DNA of 64,000 nucleotides from Avidesulfovibrio sp964369685 (lineage in GTDB: Bacteria; Desulfobacterota; Desulfovibrionia; Desulfovibrionales; Desulfovibrionaceae): positions 1 through 64,000 of the forward strand of contig CAYJFB010000012.1 in NCBI GenBank assembly GCA_964369685.1, read 5' to 3'. Positions 16,831 through 25,636 of the stretch are shown piece by piece. How positions within the stretch are numbered: position 1 is the first letter of the stretch; each line of letters starts with the position of its first letter. The position numbers and the translations under genes are program-made. A model generated the notes under the pieces. It had not been told where the DNA came from and searched no databases. It saw only the letters and a list, made by a program, of their open reading frames with translations.

Positions 16831-17871
16831 ATGGCCAAAGTTTTTGATTTTGTACTCGGCGTCTTTTCCAGCGATCTCGCCATTGACCTTGGCACAGCCA
16901 ATACCTGTGTGTATGTCAAAGGCGAAGGCATTGTTTTGCGCGAACCGTCTGTTGTGGCGGTTAAAAAAGATCTGCGCGGCAACAGCGTTGTGCTGGCTGT
17001 GGGGCAAGATGCCAAACGAATGCTTGGGCGTACACCCGGCAATATTCAGGCAATCCGTCCTATGAAAGACGGTGTCATCGCTGATTTTGAAGTGACTGAA
17101 GCCATGTTGCGGCATTTTATTGCTAAGGTGCACAATCAACGACGCATGGTGCGTCCGCGAATCATGATTTGTGTCCCCACAGGCATCACTCAAGTTGAAA
17201 AACGGGCGGTGAAAGAATCGGCACAAAGTGCCGGTGCACGTGAAGTGTATTTGATTGAAGAACCCATGGCAGCGGCTATCGGTGCAAATCTTCCCATTCA
17301 AGAACCCACGTCCAATATGGTCGTGGATATTGGTGGCGGAACTACGGAAGTGGCTGTGATTTCGCTTTCGGGTATTGTGTATTCGCGTTCCGTGCGTGTC
17401 GGCGGCGACAAGATGGACGAATCCATCATGACCTATATCAAACGCAAATATAACATGCTCATCGGTGAATCGACTGCCGAAGAAATTAAAATCAAAATCG
17501 CTTCGGCGTATCCTATGGATCCTGAACAACAAATCGAAGTCAAAGGACGCGATCTTGTGACGGGTATACCACAAAATATTAACATCACATCCGAAGAAGT
17601 GCGTAAAGCCATTTCAGAACAAGTTGACAGCATTGTCCAAGCCGTGCGTATAGCCCTTGAACAAACACCCCCCGAATTGGCTGCCGATATTGTTGATCGT
17701 GGAATTGTTCTGACCGGCGGAGGTGCGTTGTTGAAAGGCCTTGATCAGCTGTTGCGCGAGGAAACTTCGTTACCCATTACGGTTGTTGAAGATCCACTTT
17801 CTGCCGTAGTTATGGGAACGGGACGTGCTTTAGACAATATTGACGTGTTGCGTGATGTATGTATTGATTAA
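16831..17871 (+). CDS. mreB: Rod shape-determining actin homologue MreB
   Basis: 346 residues, the usual length. MreB polymerises under the inner membrane and guides the elongasome. Visible motifs are the phosphate-1 loop DLAIDLGTANTCVYV, phosphate-2 VVDIGGGTTEVAVI and the adenosine motif GIVLTGGGALLKGLD. An N-terminal amphipathic stretch (MAKVFDFVLGVFSS) may bind the membrane. A terminator-like hairpin (17903-17957) follows, and mreC begins 309 bases later, so mreB may be transcribed separately from mreCD. Confidence 0.97.
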   Translation: MAKVFDFVLGVFSSDLAIDLGTANTCVYVKGEGIVLREPSVVAVKKDLRGNSVVLAVGQDAKRMLGRTPGNIQAIRPMKDGVIADFEVTEAMLRHFIAKVHNQRRMVRPRIMICVPTGITQVEKRAVKESAQSAGAREVYLIEEPMAAAIGANLPIQEPTSNMVVDIGGGTTEVAVISLSGIVYSRSVRVGGDKMDESIMTYIKRKYNMLIGESTAEEIKIKIASAYPMDPEQQIEVKGRDLVTGIPQNINITSEEVRKAISEQVDSIVQAVRIALEQTPPELAADIVDRGIVLTGGGALLKGLDQLLREETSLPITVVEDPLSAVVMGTGRALDNIDVLRDVCID

Positions 17872-17902
17872 TGATACATAATGACATTTTTTGTGTTTTT
17901 TC

Positions 17903-17957
17903 GGGCTTTTTTGGTTACACACCGCATGCGGATATACCTGCAAAGCCCATTTTTTTT
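17903..17957 (+). terminator. Terminator after mreB
   Basis: GGGCTTT (17903-17909) pairs with AAAGCCC (17942-17948) and is followed by eight T (17950-17957). The loop itself contains the self-complementary CCGCATGCGG, so a branched hairpin is possible. Confidence 0.65.
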
Positions 17958-18129
17958 GCAAAAAACGCGTCCATCTTTGCATGAAAACGCATCAGAGCCT
18001 TGCTCCTTTTGTTTTTTCTCAACGAAATGAATGATAGTCGTTTTATCTTTGGGTGAAAAGGCTTTCAGAGTCGTTTGAACTGCGGTACATGGTCAGTGCA
18101 AAACACACGAACATGCCGCAGGAACAAAA

Positions 18130-18154
18130 GGGGGCGGGGGGCAACGCCTCCCCC
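18130..18154 (+). promoter_or_regulatory. G/C-tract hairpin in the mreC leader
   Basis: A run of G (18130-18141, broken by one C) pairs with CGCCTCCCCC (18145-18154), followed by an A-rich stretch that runs almost to the mreC start 27 bases on. It belongs to the recurring hairpin set but here lies directly before a gene, where it could affect translation of mreC. Confidence 0.5.
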
Positions 18155-18180
18155 AAAAAAAGAAAAAAGAACTTTGTATT

Positions 18181-19056
18181 ATGCCCTTTAAACGTTTTTT
18201 ACTCATTCCCGTACTTTTATTGCTCTTTTTTCTGGCTATATACAGTTTGAATAGGAGTAGCGGTACGTTGGATTCCATGACTTCGTCTACCGGTTTGGAA
18301 CTGGTCGGCGTTGTCTTAAAAAGTATTCGCTTGATACAAGATTCTGTCGGTGGAGTATGGCAAGATTATGTCAGCACTGTCGAAAATCGACAAACCAATC
18401 AGATATTGCATCGACGCCTCGAAGAAGCCGAAGCTCAACAAATAGTGATGGCTGAAGAACGTGCCGAATTGGTGCGTTTGAGGAAATTGCTTGAACTGCC
18501 TTCGCCTCCCGAATGGCAACGTTTGGCGTGTCGGGTTTTAGGTTTTCGCATGGGGCCGAACGCGGTTTTACAGAGTGTGTTGATTAACCGCGGTTTTTTA
18601 ACAGGTGCCAGACCGGGAATGACGGTCATGTCAGTACAGGGGCTTGTGGGGCGTGTCTATCGCGCAGGTTTGTCTACGGCAACGGTTTTGTTACTTACCG
18701 ATTTGGGAAGTCGTGTTGCCGTTGTTGGACAAGAAAGTCGTGCTCAGGGAATTTTTGGTGGTTTAGGTTCCGAACAACCGTTAGAATTGCGTTTTATGTC
18801 CAGTAACGTTGCTTTTAAACAGGGCGAATTGTTGATGACTTCAGGTATGGATGAGGCTTTTCCCAAAGGTATCGCGCTTGCCCGTGTTGTATACAGCGCG
18901 ACAGACAAAGTGCAAGCTGAACTGTTGGTGGACTCGGCCATGCTTGAAGAAGTGTTGCTCCTCGCGCCGCAAGCTGTCACGGCACCTGTGATTTTATCTG
19001 ATCCGCTCCTCAATCCGTCTGCATCCGTTGTGGCGGAACCTGCTCCTACGGAATAG
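18181..19056 (+). CDS. mreC: Rod shape-determining protein MreC
   Basis: 291 residues. It has one N-terminal membrane segment (about 5-23), a coiled-coil region (about 60-100, LHRRLEEAEAQQIVMAEERA) and the two beta-barrel MreC core (about 110-270, with VLINRGFLTGARPGMTV and GLVGRVYRAG). MreC is a periplasmic scaffold of the elongasome that activates PBP2. mreD begins 6 bases after its stop. The start codon is preceded by AAGAAC rather than a strong ribosome site. Confidence 0.94.
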   Translation: MPFKRFLLIPVLLLLFFLAIYSLNRSSGTLDSMTSSTGLELVGVVLKSIRLIQDSVGGVWQDYVSTVENRQTNQILHRRLEEAEAQQIVMAEERAELVRLRKLLELPSPPEWQRLACRVLGFRMGPNAVLQSVLINRGFLTGARPGMTVMSVQGLVGRVYRAGLSTATVLLLTDLGSRVAVVGQESRAQGIFGGLGSEQPLELRFMSSNVAFKQGELLMTSGMDEAFPKGIALARVVYSATDKVQAELLVDSAMLEEVLLLAPQAVTAPVILSDPLLNPSASVVAEPAPTE

Positions 19057-19062
19057 TGCCTC

Positions 19063-19533
19063 ATGTCTGCGCGCAATGTGGTTTGGTGGGGTATTTTTTT
19101 TATTGTGGGAATTTGGTTGCAATTAGCGATTCCCGGTATTGACGTCTTGGCTGCGGGATTGTTGTTGACCTTGCAAGAACGCAAATTTTCACAAACGATT
19201 GTCATCTTGATTCTGCTTATTCTTATTCAGGAAGGGACGGGCACTTTGCATTTCGGTGCCGGTATATTGTGGTATTTTTTTCTTGTGGTATTTTTCTTTT
19301 TGGGACGTTGGATTTTTGCAACAGAAAACATGCTGTTTATGGTGTTGTTTGGGATGGGATCCGGAGTGACGCACTATGTGATCATTCACATTATGCTTGT
19401 TTTACAAAAGCACAGCATGGATACTCGTCTTCTGCAAGATGAAAGTATTCTACAGGCATTGCTTTTGCCCATAGCATGGAAATTGGCGCAACTTTTGCGT
19501 CCTTTGAGTCGTAGCCATGAAGAAACTGTTTGA
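19063..19533 (+). CDS. mreD: Rod shape-determining protein MreD
   Basis: 156 residues, almost entirely hydrophobic with about five membrane segments, matching the size and position of MreD, the integral membrane partner of MreC. Sequence motifs are weak in this family, so the call rests on context (mreC before, mrdA after) and topology. Its 3' end overlaps mrdA by 17 bases, implying coupled translation. Confidence 0.85.
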   Translation: MSARNVVWWGIFFIVGIWLQLAIPGIDVLAAGLLLTLQERKFSQTIVILILLILIQEGTGTLHFGAGILWYFFLVVFFFLGRWIFATENMLFMVLFGMGSGVTHYVIIHIMLVLQKHSMDTRLLQDESILQALLLPIAWKLAQLLRPLSRSHEETV

Positions 19534-21397
19534 AAAAGAACACAAAGAATTTCGTTCCATCGGTATTCGCTTGGATTCCGAAGGCTATCAACCCTCGCGT
19601 GTTGGATTGATGTTGTTGTTGAGTTTGGTTGTTTTTTTATTTTGTTTGTTTGCATTGCGTTTTTGGTATCTGCAAGTGCACCGTGGCGAAGAATTTGCCC
19701 AAAAAGCTCGCGATAACCGTCTGCGTGAAGAACAAACCTATGGTTTGCGAGGCATCATAAAAGATACACAAGGAAACGATCTGGCAGAAAATCGTCCTGC
19801 TTTTGCCCTCACGCTCACAAGAGAAGACTGTCCGGATATCCCCGCAACCTTGGCTCAAGTCAGTCATTGGTTACACATTCCCCTGACAGACCTTGAACAA
19901 AAATATCGCCAAGACGTACGCAAAAGTAAAGAATTTGAACCCATGATTTTACAAGCAGACATGTCGTTCACCGAAGTGGCGCGTGTCGAGGCCGAGATCA
20001 TCCGTTGGCCCGGTTTACAAATCGTTACTCGCACAAAACGCACCTATCCCTACAAAGACGCCTTCGCACACATCTTAGGATATGTAGCCGAAGCCAATGA
20101 ACGCGATTTGCAAAATGATGACTATTTGGCTCTTGGCGACAATGTCGGCAAACAAGGCCTTGAATTTGTGTTTGAAAAAAGTTTACGCGGTGAAAAAGGA
20201 CTCAATAGCATTGAAGTCAATGTCTTGGGTCAAGCAATGAGCGAACGCCGACTCATTGAACCATCTGACGGAACAGACTTACATCTGACCCTCGATGCCG
20301 AATTGCAAGAAGCCATTGTTGATATTCTCGGTGACAAAACAGGCAGCGTGATTGTCATGGATCCTTTCAACGGTGCGCTCAAGGCCTTGGTGACAACACC
20401 GGCTTACGACAACAACCTTTTTGTACAGGGTCTTTCACAAAAAACATGGAGTGCCTTGCGTGACAGTCCGTATTTTCCTTTACAAAATCGTGCCATTCAA
20501 AGTGTGTATCCACCGGGTTCGGTATGGAAACTTTTGATGGTGGGGCTTTTTTTGGAATCGGGCATCACACCTGATGAAGAAGTATACTGCTCCGGCGCAA
20601 CCAAATTGGGAACACAAACCTTTCGTTGTTGGCGCCGTGGCGGACACGGATGGGTCGATATGGAGAAATCATTGACGGATTCCTGTGATATTTATTACTA
20701 TTTAATGGGTGAAAAACTTGGCATCGATAAAATAGAAGCCTTTGCCCTTGCCAGCGGCTTCGGAAAACTGACCGGTATTGATTTGCCTCATGAAAAGACA
20801 GGCTTGGTTCCTTCTAAGGCATGGAAACGCCGTCGTTTTGATGAACCGTGGTATCGTGGCGAAACCCTCAACGCTTCTATAGGTCAAGGGCATGTGTTGA
20901 CGTCTCCGCTACAAATAACAACCTTTGTCAGCGCACTGCTTAACGGCGGAACACTGTTGAAACCACGCCTCTTGCACTCTGATCCTGTCACTGAACGCGG
21001 CACATTGCCCATGAGTGCCGCAACACGCGCGTTTATCCTTGATGCAATGATCAAGACGGCTACCAAAGGCACAGCCAAAGTGCTTGCCCGTTCCGATATG
21101 GTTTTGGGAGGTAAAACAGGTACGGCACAAGTTGTGCGAATCAAAATGATCGGTAATCGCCGACTGAAAACCGAAGAAATGGCTTATTTTGAACGTGATC
21201 ACGCATGGATCGCCACATGGGGTGACAAAGACGGACAAACCCTTGTGGTCACCGTCATGATTGAACACGGAGGCGGCGGTAGCAGCACCGCAGGTCCCAT
21301 CGCTCGTCAAATATATGAAAAAATATTTGGTGCACAACCCATTATCGCCGATAGCACTCCTGAAAACAGAGGAATAAGCAATGCTTCAACACACTGA
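19517..21397 (+). CDS. mrdA: Penicillin-binding protein 2 (transpeptidase)
   Basis: 626 residues. One N-terminal membrane anchor (about 35-55), the PBP dimerisation domain (about 70-240) and the transpeptidase domain. Catalytic motifs are SVWK (SxxK, in YPPGSVWK), SCD (SxN-type, in TDSCDIYYY) and KTG (GGKTGTAQV). It cross-links peptidoglycan during rod elongation. Overlaps mreD upstream and hldC downstream. In many genomes rodA follows mrdA; here it does not. Confidence 0.96.
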   Translation: MKKLFEKEHKEFRSIGIRLDSEGYQPSRVGLMLLLSLVVFLFCLFALRFWYLQVHRGEEFAQKARDNRLREEQTYGLRGIIKDTQGNDLAENRPAFALTLTREDCPDIPATLAQVSHWLHIPLTDLEQKYRQDVRKSKEFEPMILQADMSFTEVARVEAEIIRWPGLQIVTRTKRTYPYKDAFAHILGYVAEANERDLQNDDYLALGDNVGKQGLEFVFEKSLRGEKGLNSIEVNVLGQAMSERRLIEPSDGTDLHLTLDAELQEAIVDILGDKTGSVIVMDPFNGALKALVTTPAYDNNLFVQGLSQKTWSALRDSPYFPLQNRAIQSVYPPGSVWKLLMVGLFLESGITPDEEVYCSGATKLGTQTFRCWRRGGHGWVDMEKSLTDSCDIYYYLMGEKLGIDKIEAFALASGFGKLTGIDLPHEKTGLVPSKAWKRRRFDEPWYRGETLNASIGQGHVLTSPLQITTFVSALLNGGTLLKPRLLHSDPVTERGTLPMSAATRAFILDAMIKTATKGTAKVLARSDMVLGGKTGTAQVVRIKMIGNRRLKTEEMAYFERDHAWIATWGDKDGQTLVVTVMIEHGGGGSSTAGPIARQIYEKIFGAQPIIADSTPENRGISNASTH

Positions 21398-21872
21398 TAT
21401 TCTTACATGGGAAACCTTGCCTCTGTGGCTTGATACGCAGCGCAAAGCCGCAAAAAAAATCGTTTTTACCAACGGGTGTTACGATATCCTGCACCCGGGG
21501 CATGTTGATCTCTTGGCGCGTGCCAAAACCTTTGGGGATGTACTTCTTTTAGGTTTAAACAGTGATGATTCGGTTCGTCGTCAAAATAAAGGCACAGATC
21601 GGCCGCTCAATCCGTTTGCGGCGCGTGCGTTTGTTTTGGCACACCTTGCCAGTGTCGATGCGGTTGTCGGTTTTGAAGAAGACACACCGGCACGCTTGCT
21701 TGAACTTGTTCAACCCGATGTGCTTGTAAAAGGCGGCGATTGGTGTGTTGAGCATATTGTCGGACGTGAACACGTCGAAGCTCGTGGCGGACAAGTGCTC
21801 AGCCTACCCTTGCTTGAGGGATATTCCACAACACAGCTTGTGGAACGTATTCGCACAACATACTCTCAATAA
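21381..21872 (+). CDS. hldC: D-glycero-beta-D-manno-heptose 1-phosphate adenylyltransferase
   Basis: 163 residues. It matches the nucleotidyltransferase half of HldE: TNGCYDILHPGHVDLLARAK carries the HxGH nucleotide-binding motif, and VKGGDWCVEHIVGREHVEARGG the heptose-binding end. It makes ADP-heptose for the LPS inner core from heptose 1-phosphate. The kinase half is absent, so a separate HldA-type kinase should be encoded elsewhere. It overlaps mrdA by 17 bases, which ties LPS core supply to the cell-elongation operon. Confidence 0.93.
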   Translation: MLQHTDILTWETLPLWLDTQRKAAKKIVFTNGCYDILHPGHVDLLARAKTFGDVLLLGLNSDDSVRRQNKGTDRPLNPFAARAFVLAHLASVDAVVGFEEDTPARLLELVQPDVLVKGGDWCVEHIVGREHVEARGGQVLSLPLLEGYSTTQLVERIRTTYSQ

Positions 21873-22176
21873 TGTTTTGATGTCTTGTCTTTTTTTTAAA
21901 AAAACTCTTCCCATCTTTTCTGTCACCATACAAGGTTCTTTTTTATTACTGTTGTCATACTATACAATAGAACATAAAAAACAACATCGTATATCTTTAC
22001 TTGCACTTGTTGCGGCTCTGGTTTATAAACAATAGGTCTTGGTGACGAAGTGTTGTCTGTTTTTTTAGAAAAACAGACGCGTTTGTTTTTCTTCGATGAA
22101 CCTGCCCCCTGTGGCAAAAACATCACAATGAACACATGCATAGTGATATGTTGGTGTTCTTAAAGGTTTTTTTATC
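21873..22176. other. Spacer before pyk, no gene seen
   Basis: The only structure is the terminator at 22055-22078. The rest is AT-rich and presumably contains the pyk promoter; I could not fix its boxes with confidence. Confidence 0.5.
22055..22078 (+). terminator. Hairpin after the mre-hldC operon
   Basis: GTCTGTTTTT (22055-22064) and AAAAACAGAC (22069-22078) form a perfect 10-bp stem with a TTAG loop. A T-rich stretch follows after GCG. It is 180 bases after hldC and could end that transcript. Confidence 0.6.
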
Positions 22177-23595
22177 ATGAGAACAAAAATCATAGCGACA
22201 ATCGGACCTGCATCGAACAGTCGCGAAACGCTTTCTCAACTGATTACGGCCGGTGTACGTATTTTTCGTTTGAACTTTTCGCACGGTGATGCTTCGGCGT
22301 TTGTGGATATCGTGAAAAATTTACGTGATCTTGAAGGTGAACACGGGGTGCCCTTGACACTGATGCAAGATCTTGCCGGCCCCAAAATTCGTATCGGAAC
22401 CTTGAAAGACGACGCCCCCATTACGGTCACCAAAGGCGATATTCTGCTCCTTGGCCCCAAAGAAAGCTTTACCGAAGAACTGCCTTATCTACCCTTTAAT
22501 AATCAAACCATTCTCGCTGAACTCTTACCCGGCGATCGTTTGGTTTTGGCTGACGGTTCTTTGCAATTCAGAGTCATTGAAAATGTTGAAGGCTCTGTGT
22601 TTCGTTTGGAAGCCAGCAACAACGGCATGGTCACCTCACGTAAAGGTTTGACTTTGCCGGGAAAATCTATCCGATTGCCCGCTTTGACAGAAAAAGACAA
22701 AAAAAACCTTGTTGATGGTTTGGCTCTCGGCATTGACGCTGTGGCTCTTTCTTATGTCCAAACACCGAAAGACATTATTGAAGCCAAAGCCATCATTAAA
22801 GAACAGGGCAAAAATGTGCCTGTAGTTGCCAAATTGGAACGCCGCAACGCCGTGGAGCGTTTGGACGCCATTCTCGAAGAAGCCGACGTGATTATGGTTG
22901 CACGCGGTGATTTGGGTGTGGAATGTTCGCTTGCCGAATTGCCTGCAATGCAAAAACGCATCATTCGTGCCTGTAACCGCGCTTCAAAACCGGTTATTGT
23001 TGCAACACAAATGTTGTTGTCAATGGTCTCAAGCCCGCAACCGACCCGTGCCGAAACCACAGACGTGGCTAACGCCGTGCTTGACGGTGCCGATTGCGTT
23101 ATGCTTTCCGAAGAAACCGCTATGGGGGCTTATCCTGTTGAAACGGTTGCCTTCATGGCTGATATTACGACCCGCGCCGAAGAATTTATGGCCGAAGTTC
23201 GTACGCCTCCGCAACCGACAGAAAGTAATGCCGTGGCTTCACTTTTGGCTTACTCTGCTTGCCGTTTGGCTGAAAAAACCTCTGCCAAAGGCATTGTTGT
23301 ACATACCATGTCCGGCTCTTCAGGACGCCTCATAGCCGCACTGAAACCGCGTTGTGCCGTCTACGCCGTCACAAAAGACGAACAAACCTCGCGCGGACTC
23401 AACTTTTCTTGGGGGGTGACCCCTCGCGTACTTCCTTCAAACACTGTGGAAAGACACCTTGAACGTGCGGAAAGCTTCATTAATCAAGCCACAGAATTTA
23501 AAGAAGGCGACGACGTGATCATTACGGCCAGCCAAGAATCTCGTCCAGAGGCCGTGAATTTTGGCACGAATGTTGTAAAAATCTACCGTAAATAA
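22177..23595 (+). CDS. pyk: Pyruvate kinase
   Basis: 472 residues, usual length. It converts phosphoenolpyruvate and ADP to pyruvate and ATP. It begins MRTKIIATIGPASNSRE, with the substrate-loop FRLNFSHGD, the catalytic Lys region VVAKLERRNAVE, the signature MVARGDLGVECSLAELP and the Mg/K-site region KPVIVATQML. The C-terminal domain (about 350-472) is complete. The HD-GYP gene begins 15 bases downstream, so they are probably co-transcribed. Confidence 0.97.
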   Translation: MRTKIIATIGPASNSRETLSQLITAGVRIFRLNFSHGDASAFVDIVKNLRDLEGEHGVPLTLMQDLAGPKIRIGTLKDDAPITVTKGDILLLGPKESFTEELPYLPFNNQTILAELLPGDRLVLADGSLQFRVIENVEGSVFRLEASNNGMVTSRKGLTLPGKSIRLPALTEKDKKNLVDGLALGIDAVALSYVQTPKDIIEAKAIIKEQGKNVPVVAKLERRNAVERLDAILEEADVIMVARGDLGVECSLAELPAMQKRIIRACNRASKPVIVATQMLLSMVSSPQPTRAETTDVANAVLDGADCVMLSEETAMGAYPVETVAFMADITTRAEEFMAEVRTPPQPTESNAVASLLAYSACRLAEKTSAKGIVVHTMSGSSGRLIAALKPRCAVYAVTKDEQTSRGLNFSWGVTPRVLPSNTVERHLERAESFINQATEFKEGDDVIITASQESRPEAVNFGTNVVKIYRK

Positions 23596-23610
23596 AAACA
23601 GGACATACCT

Positions 23611-24621
23611 ATGGCTCGTACAAAAGGCAAAGCAGTGATCCCAGATAATATTTCTGAAGAATATTATCAAATCAGTGAAGAGATCTTATCCAGCTTTCCC
23701 AAATATCGTCCCGCTGTCGATTTGTTCCAATTCCGAAACGATATAGCTCAACTATATCCTTTTTTTCGGAAAGGTTCGCGTTTGAGCAATGAGCAGGTTG
23801 AAGAGGCCAGAACGCTGTGTCAAAACGGAGAACTCTTTGTCTCGCGTACGGATCATCCCATTTATTCACAACACATGGTTAAGCAAGTTGACTTGGTTTT
23901 GCTTGATGTCAACTTGAAAGAAAGTGAAGTGGCAGACATCATGATTCGCGCTTTGGCGATGCGTCTGACCAATCTCATTGAGCAACCTGTCAAACCGGTG
24001 TTTGATTTATTGTATAACGATTTGATGGTCGTGACAGAATACATTTCACAAGATAAACACCGTTCAAAATTGTTTGTACGTCGTTTGGATTGTGGTGATC
24101 ATTCACTTGTTACACATTCTATCAATACGCTTGCAATCGGTCTTTGGCTTTTCTTGTATCATTTGGCTGCAGACGATTATAAAAGACGTCAACTCAACAA
24201 TGTGGCCGTGGCGCTCATTTTGCATGATATTGGGATGAGTCGTATTCCGGCTTTTATTTTGAGCAAAACCAATGCGCTGACTCCCGATGAAAAAGACAAA
24301 ATCCTGCAACACCAAGTCGAAGGTGCTAAAATGTTGCAGAAATTTGAATTAAGCAGTGATGAAGTCAAACAAGCACTCATGGAACACCATGAACGCTTGG
24401 ACGGTTCAGGATATCCATCCCGTACCAAAGGCGATGATATCAGTAAGTTTGGCAAATTATGTGCCGTTGCAGATTCTTTCTCCGCCATGGTGAGCAAAAG
24501 AGCCTACAATAAAAAAATATCCACACCTGCTGAAGCCAGTAAAGAACTCGCCGGTGATAAACGTTACGATTCACGTTTTACCACACCCTTGGCAAACGCC
24601 TATTTGACAAACATGTTTTAA
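23611..24621 (+). CDS. HD-GYP domain protein, likely c-di-GMP phosphodiesterase
   Basis: 336 residues. The C-terminal HD-GYP domain (about 160-320) has all metal and signature residues: H164/H169, H205-D206 in LHDIGMSRIP, H234, H259-H260, and DGSGYP (264-269). Such proteins hydrolyse c-di-GMP to GMP. The N-terminal 140 residues have no recognised sensory domain and no membrane segment, so the enzyme is cytoplasmic. It follows pyk by 15 bases and is closed by a strong terminator. Confidence 0.88.
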   Translation: MARTKGKAVIPDNISEEYYQISEEILSSFPKYRPAVDLFQFRNDIAQLYPFFRKGSRLSNEQVEEARTLCQNGELFVSRTDHPIYSQHMVKQVDLVLLDVNLKESEVADIMIRALAMRLTNLIEQPVKPVFDLLYNDLMVVTEYISQDKHRSKLFVRRLDCGDHSLVTHSINTLAIGLWLFLYHLAADDYKRRQLNNVAVALILHDIGMSRIPAFILSKTNALTPDEKDKILQHQVEGAKMLQKFELSSDEVKQALMEHHERLDGSGYPSRTKGDDISKFGKLCAVADSFSAMVSKRAYNKKISTPAEASKELAGDKRYDSRFTTPLANAYLTNMF

Positions 24622-24685
24622 TCTTTTTTCATTATGGAATGAAGAGACCAAAAAGCCATTAAAACATAAAATGAGCTTTTATTTT

Positions 24686-24720
24686 AAGGCGTTATATCAA
24701 AAGATATAACGCCTTTTTTT
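24686..24720 (+). terminator. Strong intrinsic terminator after HD-GYP gene
   Basis: GGCGTTATATC (24688-24698) and GATATAACGCC (24703-24713) form a perfect 11-bp stem around AAAA, extended by AA/TT at the base, followed by at least seven T. A textbook rho-independent terminator between convergent genes. Confidence 0.93.
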
Positions 24721-24775
24721 GTTTATCAACTTCTTTTTTTAAAGGATGACTGCAGTTTAGAAACAAGAACACGCT

Positions 24776-25636
24776 CTATTCTGTTTCACTGGCTTTGGTA
24801 AATCTCAGATTTAAACAAACCATAATAAACGTACCGAGCATCAGTAAAAATGAAATAGCATTGATCACAGGTGTACTGCCGTCTCTGACTTGGAGATACA
24901 TATTAATGGGCAACGTGGGGTGTGAACCGACAAGAAAGAGTGTTGTGTTAAAATTTTCAAAACTCATCAAAAAAGCCACCGCCGCAGCACTGAAGACAGC
25001 AGGGCGTAAAAAAGGCAAAGTGATATACCAAATCACTTCAAAACGATTCGCGCCCAAATTGAGTGCGGCTTCTTCTTGTGTACGATCAAATTTTCGTAAT
25101 CGTGTGGACACAATTAACGTCACAAATGTTGTGATGAATGAAAATTGTCCTAAAACCACCAACCAAAAACTGGGGCGTAAAAATTCAAAATCCACCCCCA
25201 AACGTTCTTCAATCCACAATCCGACAGAGTTAGCCGCCAGCAATTGTGAAATCCCCAAGACAACTCCGGGAATAACTAACGGTATCAACATAATCATATA
25301 AAGCAATCCCTTAAAAGGAAATGCTTCTTGTTCGAAAAGAAAAGCGGCACACGTCCCCACAAACACACTCAACAATGCAACCCAAAAGGCTGTTTGTAGA
25401 CTGGTGAGCATGGCTTGCAGGTTTTGCGTATCGTGAAAAATACCGATTCTGTCGGGACCGTCCGCAAAAAACCAATCAAGACTGAAGCCAAACCATGGCA
25501 ATGACGGAAAATCAGAATTGTTGAACGCCAACACACACGTCACCACCAAAGGCGCAAAAAGAAAAATAAAATAACTTACCACAAAACAGTGAAATGAACA
25601 TAAATAAAAACGTCCGTTGGGCAAAGAACGAATCAT
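24776..25636 (-). CDS. potC: Spermidine/putrescine ABC transporter permease PotC
   Basis: 286 residues with six membrane segments and the permease coupling motif EEAALNLGANRFEVIWYITLP (EAA loop, about 180-200). With PotA and PotB it forms the inner membrane polyamine importer. The start codon at 25636 overlaps the potB stop in an ATGA arrangement and has GGGAGG about 9 bases upstream, so translation is coupled. Last gene of the run; no binding protein follows. Confidence 0.9.
   Translation of the reverse strand: MIRSLPNGRFYLCSFHCFVVSYFIFLFAPLVVTCVLAFNNSDFPSLPWFGFSLDWFFADGPDRIGIFHDTQNLQAMLTSLQTAFWVALLSVFVGTCAAFLFEQEAFPFKGLLYMIMLIPLVIPGVVLGISQLLAANSVGLWIEERLGVDFEFLRPSFWLVVLGQFSFITTFVTLIVSTRLRKFDRTQEEAALNLGANRFEVIWYITLPFLRPAVFSAAAVAFLMSFENFNTTLFLVGSHPTLPINMYLQVRDGSTPVINAISFLLMLGTFIMVCLNLRFTKASETE

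Larger units (their letters stand above)
17872..18180 (+). other. Spacer between mreB and mreC
   Basis: This 309-base spacer holds a terminator after mreB (17903-17957) and a G-rich/C-rich hairpin just before mreC (18130-18154). I see no gene. A TTGAAC-like -35 occurs (18076-18081), but no convincing -10 follows. Such a spacer is unusual inside an mre cluster, where genes are normally close. Confidence 0.5.

Noticed and set aside
16743..17042. N-terminal extension of the radical SAM reading frame
   Set aside because: It is antisense to the start of mreB; the family N-terminus fits the ATG at 16742.
16807..17574. 255-codon His/Phe-rich minus-strand frame
   Set aside because: It is a shadow of mreB on the opposite strand with no ribosome site and biased amino acids.
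22636..23060. Minus-strand frames opposite pyk
   Set aside because: They are overlapped by a complete, well-conserved pyruvate kinase gene.
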